DNA from: an uncultured Paracoccaceae bacterium
GTDB taxonomy: Bacteria > Pseudomonadota > Alphaproteobacteria > Rhodobacterales > Rhodobacteraceae
Reading direction: 5' to 3'
Assembly (NCBI GenBank): GCA_947500135.1
Contig: CANMQX010000003.1
Location: 124,001-188,000 of the forward strand
Length of the DNA stretch: 64,000 bases
Both the position numbers and the translations under genes were made by a program. The notes beneath the pieces were generated by a model. It saw nothing but the letters and a program-made list of their open reading frames with translations, made no database searches and was not told where the DNA came from. This document shows positions 9,902 to 19,158 of this stretch, one piece after another. The number at the start of each line of letters is the position of its first letter. The stretch's first letter is position 1.

Positions 9902-10012
9902 CCCCACCGCACGGTGATTTTCGCGCTGTGCCTCGAATCATAGGTTAACGCCTTATTTTGTTGAGAAACGGGCTGTCGGCGACACGTCGGCGCAACGTCG
10001 GCAAACCGTATG
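9902..10012 (+). repeat. Intergenic repeat, copy A (direct)
   Basis: About 110 bp that matches, in inverted orientation, a segment upstream of panB (copy B). In order it holds a CACCG-CA-CGGTG hairpin, a CGAATCA segment, GGTTAACGCC, TTTTGTTG, and three CGTCGGC-like units spaced 11 bp apart. By eye, identity is around three quarters over the last 85 bp. GANTC (CcrM-type) and GTTAAC sites are conserved in both. Function is unknown; it could be a promoter-type or mobile intergenic element. Confidence 0.7.
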
Positions 10013-10470
10013 GCACCTTTTCAGCGGTTCGTCAGGTTAAACGACCGCACGGTGCGGGACATGTATCATTGTAAACCCAAGGCCGAAGGCCACACCGTAA
10101 AGTATCGATCAAGGCAATGAAGGTGCTGCTGAGTGTATTGTTCTCGTGCAGTGCTGCATCTTCTGACCATGCTTTGATGAGGTTCGCCAGAATACATGTT
10201 CCACCGCCCAGCTTGTCCGTTTCCGCAAAGTTCAAATACGTTACGAGGCTGCGCGTGCCATCCAAGAAGTCTATTGGGCAACCGCATATCCGATGGCTGG
10301 TTTAAGATGATCGTCTGGTTTCGTCCGTATAGAGCCCGCTACAAACCGGCAATCATCGTCGCTGTTCTTGAAGTTGTAGGTTGCTCAAAAGATGACGACG
10401 TTAGGCCACATACCCATAGAAAGGGATCCCAAATCAGCGAAGCTGCGGTTCACTCTCTTTAACCAAGGGG
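10013..10470. other. Gene-free degenerate stretch before the IS remnant
   Basis: No convincing gene. A CCGCAC-G-GTGCGG palindrome lies at 10045-10057. The minus strand has an unrecognised 77-codon frame (10032-10265) and neighbouring short frames that read like a broken coding region, but none matches a family I know. Stops are frequent in all frames between 10300 and 10470. Confidence 0.5.
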
Positions 10471-11282
10471 ATGAGCATGGCAGGTTTTGATTTGACGGAT
10501 TTTGAATGATCGGTGATTCAACCGCTTTTGCCGACCAAGGTGCGCGGGGAGGAGCAGGTGGATGACCGCAAGGTGCTGAACGGCATTCTTCCGGCGGCTC
10601 AGAACAGGTGCGCTTTGGGCGGATATACTGGCCCAATGCGGGCCACACACAACCTGCGTGAACCGCTTTAACCGGTGGCGGCGGGCTGGTCAGTCGGCGC
10701 GTATATTGCAAGCAGTATCAGAGGCTTACGATAGCAATGTCCAGATGATTGATGCTCCTCAATCCCCGTTCACCAGCGGGGCGAAAACGGCTCAAAAGGG
10801 GGGCGATCCGATTACATGGGTCGTTCAAGTGGCGGCTTGGCCATTGCCCGGCAGCCGAAACGCAGTTTCGATGAGAGGGGACCAAGATCCACGCGCTGGT
10901 TGATGCCGTTGGCAGACCAGTCCACCTGATGCTGACCGCCGGGCAAGCATATGACGGGTACGCCGCCCTTGAAATGCTGACTGGTTTACCCGACGCCTGC
11001 GACGTTCTGGCTGGCCGGGCATACGACAGCAACGCGATCCGCAAACTTGTTGCCGACCAGAAAGGCAAGGCAGTCATCCCATCCATGCCCCAGCGCAGTC
11101 CTGTCATTCCCGACAACAAAGTCAGATATCGGAATCGCAACTGCGTCGAGCGTTTCTTCAACAAGCTCAAATAGTTCCATGCAATGGCGACGCGCTACGA
11201 CAGGCGTGACGACAACTTCGTGGCATCGATACAACTCGCGTCAATCTGGATCTGGTTGCGAACTTATGAGCCGGTGGCCTAG
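10471..11282 (+). pseudogene. Decayed IS5-family (IS427-like) transposase
   Basis: Translation in shifting frames recovers an IS5/IS427-type DDE transposase. The start MAGFDLTDFE is followed by an in-frame TGA, then VIQPLLPTKVRGEE, NRFNRWRRAG, HALVDAVGRPVHLMLTAGQA, DVLAGRAYDSNAIR, RNRNCVERFFNKLK and a stop before the usual F. Several frameshifts, at least two premature stops and a missing middle part make it inactive. The right end keeps AGGGTCAGGACCCA at 11281-11294, probably the terminal inverted repeat. No matching left end was found. It lies just outside the photosynthesis block. Confidence 0.88.
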
Positions 11283-11294
11283 GGTCAGGACCCA
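11281..11294. mobile_element. Probable right terminal inverted repeat of the IS remnant
   Basis: AGGGTCAGGACCCA follows the transposase-like reading directly and resembles ends of IS427-group elements as I remember them. The expected complement (GGGTCCTGACCC) is absent upstream, so only one end survives. Confidence 0.5.
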
Positions 11295-11330
11295 GGGTCT
11301 CGTATGGCGGAACGGTATTTGGTGTTATCA

Positions 11331-12362
11331 ATGAACAATATTGAACGACATCTTGTTGTCACCCTCGGGTTCGGGGGGCTTTTGATCAACACGCTGCCAC
11401 TTTGGATCGGCGAACTGGCTGCGCATCCGGCGATATCAGACCAGTTTGCCGGCGCAGCGGGCAGTCTGGCGCTGGTGCTGGCGGCGGTTGGCTGTGGCGG
11501 GCTGTGGCGTGGGTATCTTGAACGCTGGGCATTGCTGGCCTTGTTTGTAAGCCTTTTGCTGTTTGCACTGACAGCCGGCGTTTCCCCGGTCATGTCCACA
11601 ATGGCCTGTTGTGGCATGGGGTTCAGCATGGGGGCGGTTTTGTCAGATGCATTTCGACGAGGCAGCGATGGGAAGCAGCAGCGTCTGATTGCGGCGGCAA
11701 CGGCGCTTGGGCTTGTCGCCGCGCTTGCGGCATATTTTATCATTGCGCTGACCCAAATGTCGATCATCTGGATCCTTGCGATCTTATCGGTTGTTCTGTT
11801 TGTTTCCCGACCGCGTGCGGACCATCACGAAAAACGCACCACGACAGGCGCAACGTTTGATCTTGCGGGCCTGCCTTACAGGTTCCTGCCCTTCTTTGTC
11901 ATGATGGGCGCGTATTGGGCCTATCTGGATGTTTTTGCGGCCCAGCTGCTAGCGGCAGGGCAGGTGGAACTATGGCTATTGGGCAGTCTGATCTCTGGCG
12001 CCATTGGATCAGCTTTGGCGGCGCGCGTGACAGCGGATATGCGCCAGATGGTCCTGCAACTGTCGCTCGTTCTTGCGGCGATCACGGGTGCAGCCACATA
12101 CATGACCACGAACCCAAACATCGTCGGGATTAGTATTCTTACCAATGGGTTCTTCCTGTTTCTGTTCTTTCCGCTTTATCTGGCGACCGCGCCGGACCAA
12201 GCCGCGAAAAGGATGGCCGCCTATCTGGCAGGGTTCGCACTGGGCGGTATTTTTGGCGCGGCGTTGATCCAGCTTGGCGGATATACTGCACTGGCGGTTG
12301 TCATAGCCGGGTCTGGCCTGATCGGGATCATGGGTGTGCGGCAATCGCAGCAAGATCAATGA
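11331..12362 (+). CDS. MFS-like membrane transporter, substrate unknown
   Basis: About 343 aa, strongly hydrophobic with roughly ten predicted membrane helices and a short charged loop (RPRADHHEKRTTTG) in the middle, as between the two halves of an MFS protein. At this length it would be a short member. The ORF track starts at 11304, ten bases after the IS end. I prefer ATG 11331 because it begins a normal N-terminus, but no strong ribosome site marks either. The 3' end overlaps the convergent regulator gene by 35 bp. The IS remnant has probably replaced the original upstream region. Confidence 0.65.
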   Translation: MNNIERHLVVTLGFGGLLINTLPLWIGELAAHPAISDQFAGAAGSLALVLAAVGCGGLWRGYLERWALLALFVSLLLFALTAGVSPVMSTMACCGMGFSMGAVLSDAFRRGSDGKQQRLIAAATALGLVAALAAYFIIALTQMSIIWILAILSVVLFVSRPRADHHEKRTTTGATFDLAGLPYRFLPFFVMMGAYWAYLDVFAAQLLAAGQVELWLLGSLISGAIGSALAARVTADMRQMVLQLSLVLAAITGAATYMTTNPNIVGISILTNGFFLFLFFPLYLATAPDQAAKRMAAYLAGFALGGIFGAALIQLGGYTALAVVIAGSGLIGIMGVRQSQQDQ

Positions 12363-13866
12363 TCAGCCCGGCCTTGCGCCAGCCGTCGATGGCGGCCTGC
12401 ATCAGGTCTTCGTTCTGGCGCCACATTTGCAGTTCGGCAACGGCATGTTGTTCGAAATCGGGATAAACCTTGCGCAATATGTCCACTTCGGCCCGCGCCG
12501 CAGGCAAATCGTCAAGCGCTACGTGAAACCACACAAGATGCGCATGATACCAATAAAAACCCGGCATCGGGACTTTCTGGATTTCGACAAGCGCCGCCTC
12601 GTACATCCCCAGGCGGGCGTAGCGCCACGTCTTGGCAAAGTGATACCAGCCGGGGTGTTCGGGGCTGATCTCCATCGCCCGATCCAAAAGCGCAATCGCC
12701 TCCTCCTCGCGTGCCAGAAAGGCATAGCAATGCCCCACCTCTGACAGGACATCCGGGTTATTGGGGTTCAGGGCCAGCGCCCGTTCAGCAGCCGCATCGA
12801 AACCAGGCAGATCAAGCGCAAACAATCGGCACATCGCCAGGGCGACATGCGCAAAGGCATGGCGGGGGTCTGCCGCGACTGCCCGTTCTGCGGCTTGTGT
12901 GGCTTCTGGCAAAACATCCAATCCGGGGCGTGCATTGACGTGATAGCGGTGTTCTTCCAGCAGGATCACGGCATATGCCGCCCATCCGTCGGCCACATCA
13001 GGGGTATGCGCAAGCGCTACGGGCAATGCATCGCGCAACTGCGCATGAAGCGCCGGATCGTAACTTCGATAGAATTCGCGAAACTGCGCGACCAGACGAA
13101 ACATCGTCCAGTCTTCATATGGTCGGGTGCGGCTGGCGCCGGATGCCATCGGACCATGCGGCCCGGCCAAACGCCCCGCACAAAGCTGGGCAATCTGGTC
13201 TTGCACATCAAAGATGGATGACGCTGTGGCGTCTCTGTCAAACTGCTCTGTCACCTCGATCGCGCCGGTTTCGGTCGAGGTTAGCTGCACTGTCACCCGC
13301 AATTGGTCTGCAGCGCGGCGAACACTGCCTTCGACGGCAAAATCTACGCCATACCGTGCGCGCATATCAGCATGATCAAGCCCGGCGACCTTGATGGCTT
13401 CTGTTGTGTTGCGGGCCAACACCTTGAAATCGCGGAATTGCGACAGGTTCATCAGCAACTCATCGGTCAGGCCATCACTGATGAACCTGTCATCAGGGTT
13501 GCTGCCGATATTGCGAAACGGAAGCACGGCGATGCAAAGCTGTGCCGGGTCAGACGCGGCGGCTACCGGGGCCTGCGTCAGCTTGAACCCAACGCCATGC
13601 ACGGTCTTGATGACCCGCTGATCTGATCCGCTGTCGCCAACCGCGCGGCGGGCTTCCTTGATCGCGGTGGACAGCGTTGCGTCGGTGATAATGCGGCCGG
13701 CCCAGACGGTTTCGATCAACTGTTCCTTGCTGACGACATCACCTGCGGCATCGTGCAGAGCCTGCAATATCCCCCTGCACTGACGGGTCAGCCTTTGCGA
13801 CGCCCCGTCGCGGGTCGCAGTCATCTGATCAAAATCGACCTCTGTATCGGCAATGCGCAGTTTCAT
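12328..13866 (-). CDS. Winged-helix transcriptional regulator with TolB-like and TPR regions
   Basis: 512 aa from ATG 13866 (the ORF track start at 13902 is 12 codons upstream). Residues about 1-95 are an OmpR/CadC-type winged helix (LTRQCRGILQALHDAAGDVV, TVHGVGFKL). Residues about 105-215 resemble the TolB/FlgO-like domain found after such helices in adenylate-cyclase-like regulators (IAVLPFRNIGSNPDDRFISD). The rest is TPR-like helical repeats (ALALNPNNPDVLSEVGHCYA). There is no receiver domain and no cyclase catalytic domain. Divergent from the methyltransferase at 14015, which it may regulate; that link is inference. Confidence 0.8.
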   Translation of the reverse strand: MKLRIADTEVDFDQMTATRDGASQRLTRQCRGILQALHDAAGDVVSKEQLIETVWAGRIITDATLSTAIKEARRAVGDSGSDQRVIKTVHGVGFKLTQAPVAAASDPAQLCIAVLPFRNIGSNPDDRFISDGLTDELLMNLSQFRDFKVLARNTTEAIKVAGLDHADMRARYGVDFAVEGSVRRAADQLRVTVQLTSTETGAIEVTEQFDRDATASSIFDVQDQIAQLCAGRLAGPHGPMASGASRTRPYEDWTMFRLVAQFREFYRSYDPALHAQLRDALPVALAHTPDVADGWAAYAVILLEEHRYHVNARPGLDVLPEATQAAERAVAADPRHAFAHVALAMCRLFALDLPGFDAAAERALALNPNNPDVLSEVGHCYAFLAREEEAIALLDRAMEISPEHPGWYHFAKTWRYARLGMYEAALVEIQKVPMPGFYWYHAHLVWFHVALDDLPAARAEVDILRKVYPDFEQHAVAELQMWRQNEDLMQAAIDGWRKAGLIIDLAAIAAHP

Positions 13867-14014
13867 GGGCGCACAATACACAGAAATCAGATGGGCCTGC
13901 AAAGCGCTCAGAACATCTCAGGGTTTTCTCAGGTTTGTCTCAAGCTTGGTCAAAACGGAATGCCTATTGCTCCTCTCATCAGCCCGCAAGGCGCGGGCTA
14001 CGAAAGGAACAAAG

Positions 14015-14950
14015 ATGAAATATCGACACGCATTGCCGCAGTTGAACGGCACCCAGATGATCACCGATGGCGGGCTTGAAACAACGCTTGTGTTTCACGA
14101 GGGCATTGATCTGCCCTATTTCGCCGCCTTCAAGGCGCTGGAAACCGATGAAGGGATCCGGATCATGGATGCCTACATGACACGCTACGCCAAGCTGGCC
14201 GTGGCCGAAAAACGTGGTTTTGTCATGGATACGCCCACATGGCGCGCCAGCGCGCGCTGGGGCGGTGAGATGTGGATGACCCAGAATGCACTGCGCGAAA
14301 TCCACCGCGAGGCCATTGCCACGCTGAACAAATTGCGCAGCGCATATGAAACCCCTTCCAGCCCCTTCGTAATCAACGGGGTCATCGGCCCGCAGGATGA
14401 TGGTTATTCGCCAGCCGCAAAGCTGTCAGCCGAAAACGCGGAACAGTATCATCAGGTGCAGGTAAAGTGGTTCGTCGAACTGGGCGCTGACATGGTCTCT
14501 GCCCTGACGATGACCTATGTCGATGAGGCTTTGGGCATTGCGCGCGCAGCAAAGGCGGCGGGTATTCCGCTGGCGATCTCGTTCACCGTTGAAACTGACG
14601 GGCGGCTCCCCTCGGGCGAGGCATTGGGCGATGCAATCGCGGCTGTTGACGCCGCAACTGACAGCGCACCGGCCTATTACATGATCAACTGCGCCCATCC
14701 TGACCATTTTGCGGATGTGCTTAAAGGTGACTGGACCAGCAGGATCATGGGCATCCGGGCAAATGCATCCCGGTTGAGCCATGCCGAACTTGATGCGGCA
14801 GAGACGTTGGATGATGGCGACCCAGATGAGCTTGGCATGCTTTACGGCGGTCTGTCGGCACTGTTGCCGAACCTGACCGTCATTGGCGGCTGCTGCGGCA
14901 CCGACCATCGCCATGTTGGCGCGATGTGCCACGCCACCCGCGCGGCCTGA
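14015..14950 (+). CDS. Homocysteine S-methyltransferase family protein
   Basis: 311 aa. ATG 14015 has AAAGGAAC upstream; the longer ORF from 13853 runs over the divergent promoter region. The TIM-barrel methyltransferase family is shown by DGGLETTLVFHEG near the N-terminus and the zinc-binding cysteines in INCAHP and GGCCGTDH at the C-terminus. Members use S-methylmethionine or a similar methyl donor to make methionine from homocysteine. An adjacent GCCCGC-AAGGC-GCGGGC hairpin lies in the leader (13982-13998). The actual donor is unknown. Confidence 0.88.
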   Translation: MKYRHALPQLNGTQMITDGGLETTLVFHEGIDLPYFAAFKALETDEGIRIMDAYMTRYAKLAVAEKRGFVMDTPTWRASARWGGEMWMTQNALREIHREAIATLNKLRSAYETPSSPFVINGVIGPQDDGYSPAAKLSAENAEQYHQVQVKWFVELGADMVSALTMTYVDEALGIARAAKAAGIPLAISFTVETDGRLPSGEALGDAIAAVDAATDSAPAYYMINCAHPDHFADVLKGDWTSRIMGIRANASRLSHAELDAAETLDDGDPDELGMLYGGLSALLPNLTVIGGCCGTDHRHVGAMCHATRAA

Positions 14951-15057
14951 CCATCCAAAAGATGCGCAAGCGGCCAAACCCGCTTGCCCCACCCACAGCG
15001 GCATATGCCCTGTACCTGAAACCCTAACTTTCAATCCAAATCTACAAAGGACCTACA

Positions 15058-15636
15058 ATGTTCAAATCAACACTTTCCGCACTGGCCATGCTGGCTGTTG
15101 CAAGCTCTGCTTTTGCCAGTGATACGCCGAAATCCTTCGACGTGGCCGAAGACATCACCCGCTTTGTCTTTGCCGACAAACCCGTCTTTGATGACGGCAT
15201 GCCTGCCTATGGCAACGCCTTTATCACCCAAGGGTATATCTACGAAGACGGCACGCTGGATAGCGGTGCAGAAGGCACGCTGGCCGATGGCAGCCCGGCC
15301 TTCCCACATAAGGTGATCGGCACATGGACCTGCGACGGCTATTTCGTGGGCGACGGTGCGCGCACCACAACCGGCGCAATGGTCATCACCCGTCAGGTTT
15401 TTGAATTCGACAATGGCGACATCCTGATCAACCAGGGGGCCGAACTTGCCGATGTGAATGTCAAAGCACCCCGGGTGATCACCGGCGGGACAGGATCATT
15501 TGCTGGCCTGTCTGGCGAGATGTCGCAGGTTCTGCTGGGCATGACCGACGGCTACGGCGTGCGTCTGCTGGTCGATATCGAACCCGAAAAACACGCATCG
15601 CTAACCATTCAGGATGACGAGATTTTCGACGACTGA
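15058..15636 (+). CDS. Secreted protein with allene-oxide-cyclase/dirigent-like pattern
   Basis: 192 aa. Residues 1-20 are a clear Sec signal peptide (MFKSTLSALAMLAVASSAFA). The mature part is acidic, beta-rich and single-domain, with GTWTCDGYFVGDG and VITGGTGSFAGLSGEM stretches. The latter resembles the GGTGxFxGxxG strand-turn seen in allene oxide cyclase/dirigent barrels. No enzyme activity can be assigned. It lies 59 bp before the MauG-like peroxidase on the same strand, so both may serve in the periplasm. Confidence 0.6.
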   Translation: MFKSTLSALAMLAVASSAFASDTPKSFDVAEDITRFVFADKPVFDDGMPAYGNAFITQGYIYEDGTLDSGAEGTLADGSPAFPHKVIGTWTCDGYFVGDGARTTTGAMVITRQVFEFDNGDILINQGAELADVNVKAPRVITGGTGSFAGLSGEMSQVLLGMTDGYGVRLLVDIEPEKHASLTIQDDEIFDD

Positions 15637-15695
15637 AACACCACCACTCAAACCCGCGCCAGCATCATGGCGCGGGTCAATGCGGGACATATCCA

Positions 15696-17132
15696 ATGAA
15701 ATACATCCTTTCCATCGCAGCACTTTGCCTTGGCGGCCACGCAGCCTTGGCAAATGATCTTCCCAAACCGCTAAGGGATACAGACTATCTGTGGGACGGC
15801 GCGCCAGACCCGGAACTGGTCCGGCTGGGGCGCGATCTGTTTTTTGATCCGATCCTGTCGGGCAATCGCAACATCTCTTGCGGGACATGCCATGACCCTG
15901 CCATGGGAACCGGTGACGGGGTTGCGCTGTCAATTGGCGAAGGCGGCGTTGGATTTGGGCCGGACAGGCATGTGCAGGACGGCGTCGTCGGGCGGGTGCC
16001 GCGCAACGCACAGCCGCTTTATAATGTCGGGGCACGATCCTACGGCGCATTCTTTCATGACGGACGGTTGGAAGTCGACGCCTGGGGTGGGTATCCCAAC
16101 CGTCTGCGCAACCCTGCGGGGCAGGATTTGCCCGAAGGGATCAACAGCGCGCTGGCGGCACAAGCGATGTTCCCGGTGCTGTCCGCCATCGAAATGGCCG
16201 GGCAACCGGGCGAGAACGCAGTCGCCGACGCGGTGTCCGATAACGCACCAAAACTGGCGTGGGATATCCTCGCCCGCCGTCTGGCCGAAACGCCTGACTA
16301 TGCCGCACGGTTTGTTGACACATTCGTAGAGATCGAAGCACCGGGTGACATCCATTTCATGCATGCGGGCGAGGCAATTGCCGCCTTCCAAACCGTGGCC
16401 TTTCGATCCGACAACAGCCCGTTTGACGCGCGGCTTGCCGGGGTGCCGCTGCCTGCCAAGGCAGAGGCAGGGATACAGCTGTTTTTCGGCAAGGCCGGAT
16501 GTGGGTCCTGCCACAATGGCCCCTTGCTGACCGATCACGCGTTTCACGCAATCGGCATGCCGCAGATTGGTCCTGGCAAAGGGCACGGGAACGATAGCAG
16601 CTACAGCACCCATACCGGCTTCCCGCACCGGGTCGAAGACCTCGGGCGTTATGCGGTCACCGGCGATGAACAGGACCGTTACCGCTTTCGGACCCCATCC
16701 TTGCGCAATGTCGCGCTGACCGGACCCTGGGGGCACGATGGTGCTTTCTTGGAACTGGAAAACATGGTGCGGCACCACCTGAACGCGCCGCGATCCTTGG
16801 CCAGTTATGTCCCGTCACCGCTGTTGAAACTGGATGTCGTGATCAATGAAATGCGCGGCCGCACCGGGCCGGGCTTTGCGCCGCTGGATGCAATGCAACG
16901 CTCCCGGTTTGATCTGCGCGATGGCTGGGCACATCTGTCCGCACCGCTGCGCGCCGACATTGCAAAGGCCATTGAAATCGAACCTGTGGACCTCTCCGAA
17001 GCAGAGATCAGCCAACTTATGGCATTTCTCAACGCGTTGACGGACCCTGCCGCGATTGACCAACAGTTCCTCATTCCTGATCGCGTTCCATCGGGTCTGC
17101 CGCCGCAGCCATCTGCCATGCAGATCGAGTAA
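15696..17132 (+). CDS. MauG/CcpA-like dihaem cytochrome c peroxidase
   Basis: 478 aa periplasmic protein with a signal peptide (residues 1-19). There are two c-type haem sites: CGTCH at 62-66 and CGSCH at 269-273. The segment FRTPSLRNVALTGPWGHDG is the typical MauG/CCP region after the second haem. The family reduces hydrogen peroxide or oxidises protein residues such as pre-tryptophan tryptophylquinone. No methylamine dehydrogenase genes are nearby, so a MauG role in cofactor maturation is not indicated. Length is longer than simple CcpA (~340 aa), closer to MauG-like relatives. Confidence 0.88.
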   Translation: MKYILSIAALCLGGHAALANDLPKPLRDTDYLWDGAPDPELVRLGRDLFFDPILSGNRNISCGTCHDPAMGTGDGVALSIGEGGVGFGPDRHVQDGVVGRVPRNAQPLYNVGARSYGAFFHDGRLEVDAWGGYPNRLRNPAGQDLPEGINSALAAQAMFPVLSAIEMAGQPGENAVADAVSDNAPKLAWDILARRLAETPDYAARFVDTFVEIEAPGDIHFMHAGEAIAAFQTVAFRSDNSPFDARLAGVPLPAKAEAGIQLFFGKAGCGSCHNGPLLTDHAFHAIGMPQIGPGKGHGNDSSYSTHTGFPHRVEDLGRYAVTGDEQDRYRFRTPSLRNVALTGPWGHDGAFLELENMVRHHLNAPRSLASYVPSPLLKLDVVINEMRGRTGPGFAPLDAMQRSRFDLRDGWAHLSAPLRADIAKAIEIEPVDLSEAEISQLMAFLNALTDPAAIDQQFLIPDRVPSGLPPQPSAMQIE

Positions 17133-17224
17133 GACAGGTTGGGCTTGTCGTGATCAACCGTCCAATCCTTAATGCGCGTTAACGCCGCCTGCCGCGCGCT
17201 GCGTTAACGGCGCATATCGGCGCC

Positions 17225-17345
17225 AAAGGGTCCGACGCTTTGCCGACGTCTGGCCGACGCTTTGCAGACCGCCCATTTCCCAACAAAACATGGCGTTAAC
17301 CCGTGATTCGCGGGATCGGACAGAAACCACCGCACGGTGGGGGTC
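17225..17345 (-). repeat. Intergenic repeat, copy B (inverted)
   Basis: Read on the minus strand it aligns with copy A at 9902: a CCACCG...CGGTGG hairpin, CGAATCA, GGTTAACGCC, TTTTGTTG, then CGTCGGC units at about 10-12 bp spacing. Two further GTTAACG sites lie beyond it at 17178-17210. It occupies most of the gap between the peroxidase gene and panB. The outer hairpin (17329-17340) is 80 bp before panB. Confidence 0.7.
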
Positions 17346-17421
17346 ACGCAACGTCCGGTTCTTCGATCTGGAAAGCACGCGCCGGGGCTGTTATCCGGGC
17401 CAAAACCAAACGGAGCTGATG

Positions 17422-18246
17422 ATGAGCGCCACAGCCAAAAAACGTGCCCCCCTGCCCGACGACATCCGGGCCGCCAAAGGTGGCACACCGCTGGTCAGCC
17501 TGACCGCCTATACCACGCCGATGGCGCAGATGATGGACGCGCATTGCGACTTTGTGCTGGTCGGCGACAGCGTCGGCATGGTGCTGCACGGGCTGCCCTC
17601 GACCCTTGGGGTGACGATGGAGATGATGATCCTGCATGGGCAGGCCGTGGCGCGTGGGCTGACATCGGCCATGATGGTGATCGACATGCCGTTCGGGTCT
17701 TACGAGGAAAGCAAGGAACAGGCATTTCGCAACGCCGCCCGGCTGATGGCCGAAACCGGGGCTGGCGCGGTCAAGCTTGAAGGCGGCACCCAAATGGCTG
17801 AAACCATTGCGTTTCTTGTGGCGCGCGGCATTCCCGTTATGGCGCATATCGGCCTGACACCCCAATCGATCAACACGCTGGGCGGCTACAAGGTGCAGGG
17901 GCGGGGCGATGCCCGCGATGCTGCCTTGGCGGATGCCGACGCGGTGGCAGCGGCGGGCGCATTTGCTGTTGTGCTGGAAAAAGTGCCGGAAAGCCTCGCC
18001 GATGAAATCACCGCCCGCGTGCCGATCCCGACCATCGGGATTGGGGCCAGCGCAGGGTGCGACGGGCAGATCCTTGTGGTTGATGACATGCTGGGATTGT
18101 TCACAGCCTTCAAGGCGAAATTCGTCAAACGTTACGCGCATTTGGGCGATGATGGCGCAGCGGCAATTGCGGCCTATGCAGCAGAGGTGCGGGCACGCAC
18201 ATTCCCCGGCACAGAACATGTTTTCGCGGACGAGGCCCCCAAGTGA
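17422..18246 (+). CDS. panB: PanB, 3-methyl-2-oxobutanoate hydroxymethyltransferase
   Basis: 274 aa. The ORF track starts at 17290, inside the repeat region; ATG 17422 (or 17419) follows a CGGAG motif and gives the normal PanB length. The enzyme makes ketopantoate from alpha-ketoisovalerate and methylene-tetrahydrofolate. Motifs are [13 protein letters not shown], the metal-binding [13 protein letters not shown], and VKLEGG with the usual [10 protein letters not shown]. The gene overlaps panC by 4 bp. Confidence 0.97.
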   Translation: MSATAKKRAPLPDDIRAAKGGTPLVSLTAYTTPMAQMMDAHCDFVLVGDSVGMVLHGLPSTLGVTMEMMILHGQAVARGLTSAMMVIDMPFGSYEESKEQAFRNAARLMAETGAGAVKLEGGTQMAETIAFLVARGIPVMAHIGLTPQSINTLGGYKVQGRGDARDAALADADAVAAAGAFAVVLEKVPESLADEITARVPIPTIGIGASAGCDGQILVVDDMLGLFTAFKAKFVKRYAHLGDDGAAAIAAYAAEVRARTFPGTEHVFADEAPK

Positions 18247-19085
18247 TCGCCCCTATCGAACGGAAACTGGCCGGGCTGCGCGCGCAAACGGCGCTCTGGC
18301 GGAAGGCGGGCGAAACCATCGGCGTTGTGCCCACAATGGGCGCGCTGCATCAGGGGCATTTGTCGCTTGCCCGGGCGGCACGCGAACGCTGCGACCGGGT
18401 GATTGTCACGATCTTTGTGAACCCCAAACAGTTCAACAATCCCGATGATCTGGACAGTTACCCAAGGACGGAAGAGGACGACGCGCGCAAGCTTGAATCC
18501 ATTGGCGTTGATCTGATCTATGTCCCTGATCCAGAACAGATATATCCTGATGGGTTTGCCACGAATGTAAGTGTCGCGGGCCTGACGGATATGCTTTGCG
18601 GTGCCGCCCGACCGGGTCATTTCGACGGGGTGGCGACGGTTGTGTCAAAGCTGTTTTTGCAGACCTCCGCCGATTTCGCATTCTTCGGGGAAAAGGACTA
18701 TCAGCAGCTGCAAGTCGTGCGCCGCCTCGCCGCTGATCTGGATATCCCCATCGAGGTCATCGGCTGCCCCACCATCCGGGAAGAGGACGGGTTGGCCATG
18801 TCATCGCGCAACCTGCTGCTGTCGGACCGATCACGGATCAAGGCACCGGTATTGGCCGAAGTCATGCAGGATCTGCGGACGAAATTACGCGGCGGGGCCA
18901 GCATGACCGACATTGAGGAAGACGCCAAAGCACGTCTGCTGGCGGCGGGTTTCAATGAAGTCGATTATCTGGAATTGCGCGATGGCGGGGATTTGTCCCT
19001 TCTGGGTCAAACAGTTCCGGATGCGCGCCTGTTTGCCGCCGCATGGCTCGCCGGGGTCCGGTTGATCGACAACATCGCGGTTTAG
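18243..19085 (+). CDS. panC: PanC, pantothenate synthetase
   Basis: 280 aa starting at a GTG that overlaps the panB stop (GTGA). It joins pantoate and beta-alanine with ATP to form pantothenate. The adenylate-forming motifs are [13 protein letters not shown] (HxGH), [15 protein letters not shown] and the AMSSRNLLL loop. The panBC pair forms a coupled unit ending at a palindromic repeat. Confidence 0.97.
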   Translation: MIAPIERKLAGLRAQTALWRKAGETIGVVPTMGALHQGHLSLARAARERCDRVIVTIFVNPKQFNNPDDLDSYPRTEEDDARKLESIGVDLIYVPDPEQIYPDGFATNVSVAGLTDMLCGAARPGHFDGVATVVSKLFLQTSADFAFFGEKDYQQLQVVRRLAADLDIPIEVIGCPTIREEDGLAMSSRNLLLSDRSRIKAPVLAEVMQDLRTKLRGGASMTDIEEDAKARLLAAGFNEVDYLELRDGGDLSLLGQTVPDARLFAAAWLAGVRLIDNIAV

Positions 19086-19094
19086 GATGCGCTC

Positions 19095-19158
19095 GTCCCG
19101 GGCTTGACCCGGGACCTCTCGCTTGGGCCTGTTTGAGGTCCCGGGTCAAGCCCGGGAC
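19095..19158. repeat. CCCGGG-rich palindromic repeat, copy 1
   Basis: Two 24-bp arms, GTCCCGGGCTTGACCCGGGA followed by CCTC, are perfect inverted complements around a 16-bp spacer. Each arm is itself partly palindromic. The element lies between panC and the convergent M20 gene and supplies the latter's stop codon and last residues. It could act as a bidirectional terminator. Confidence 0.85.

Noticed and set aside
9895-9920. CACCG-CA-CGGTG hairpin as the dxs terminator
   Set aside because: The stem is only five bp with a two-base loop and a short, interrupted T-run; it is shared with the repeat upstream of panB and so belongs to that element.
10032-10265. 77-codon minus-strand ORF after dxs
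   Set aside because: No recognised family or ribosome site; it lies in a degenerate stretch with many stops and is reported only as part of the intergenic description.
17344-18219. 291-codon minus-strand ORF across panB
   Set aside because: Antisense to panB, which has all family motifs; no independent evidence for this frame.
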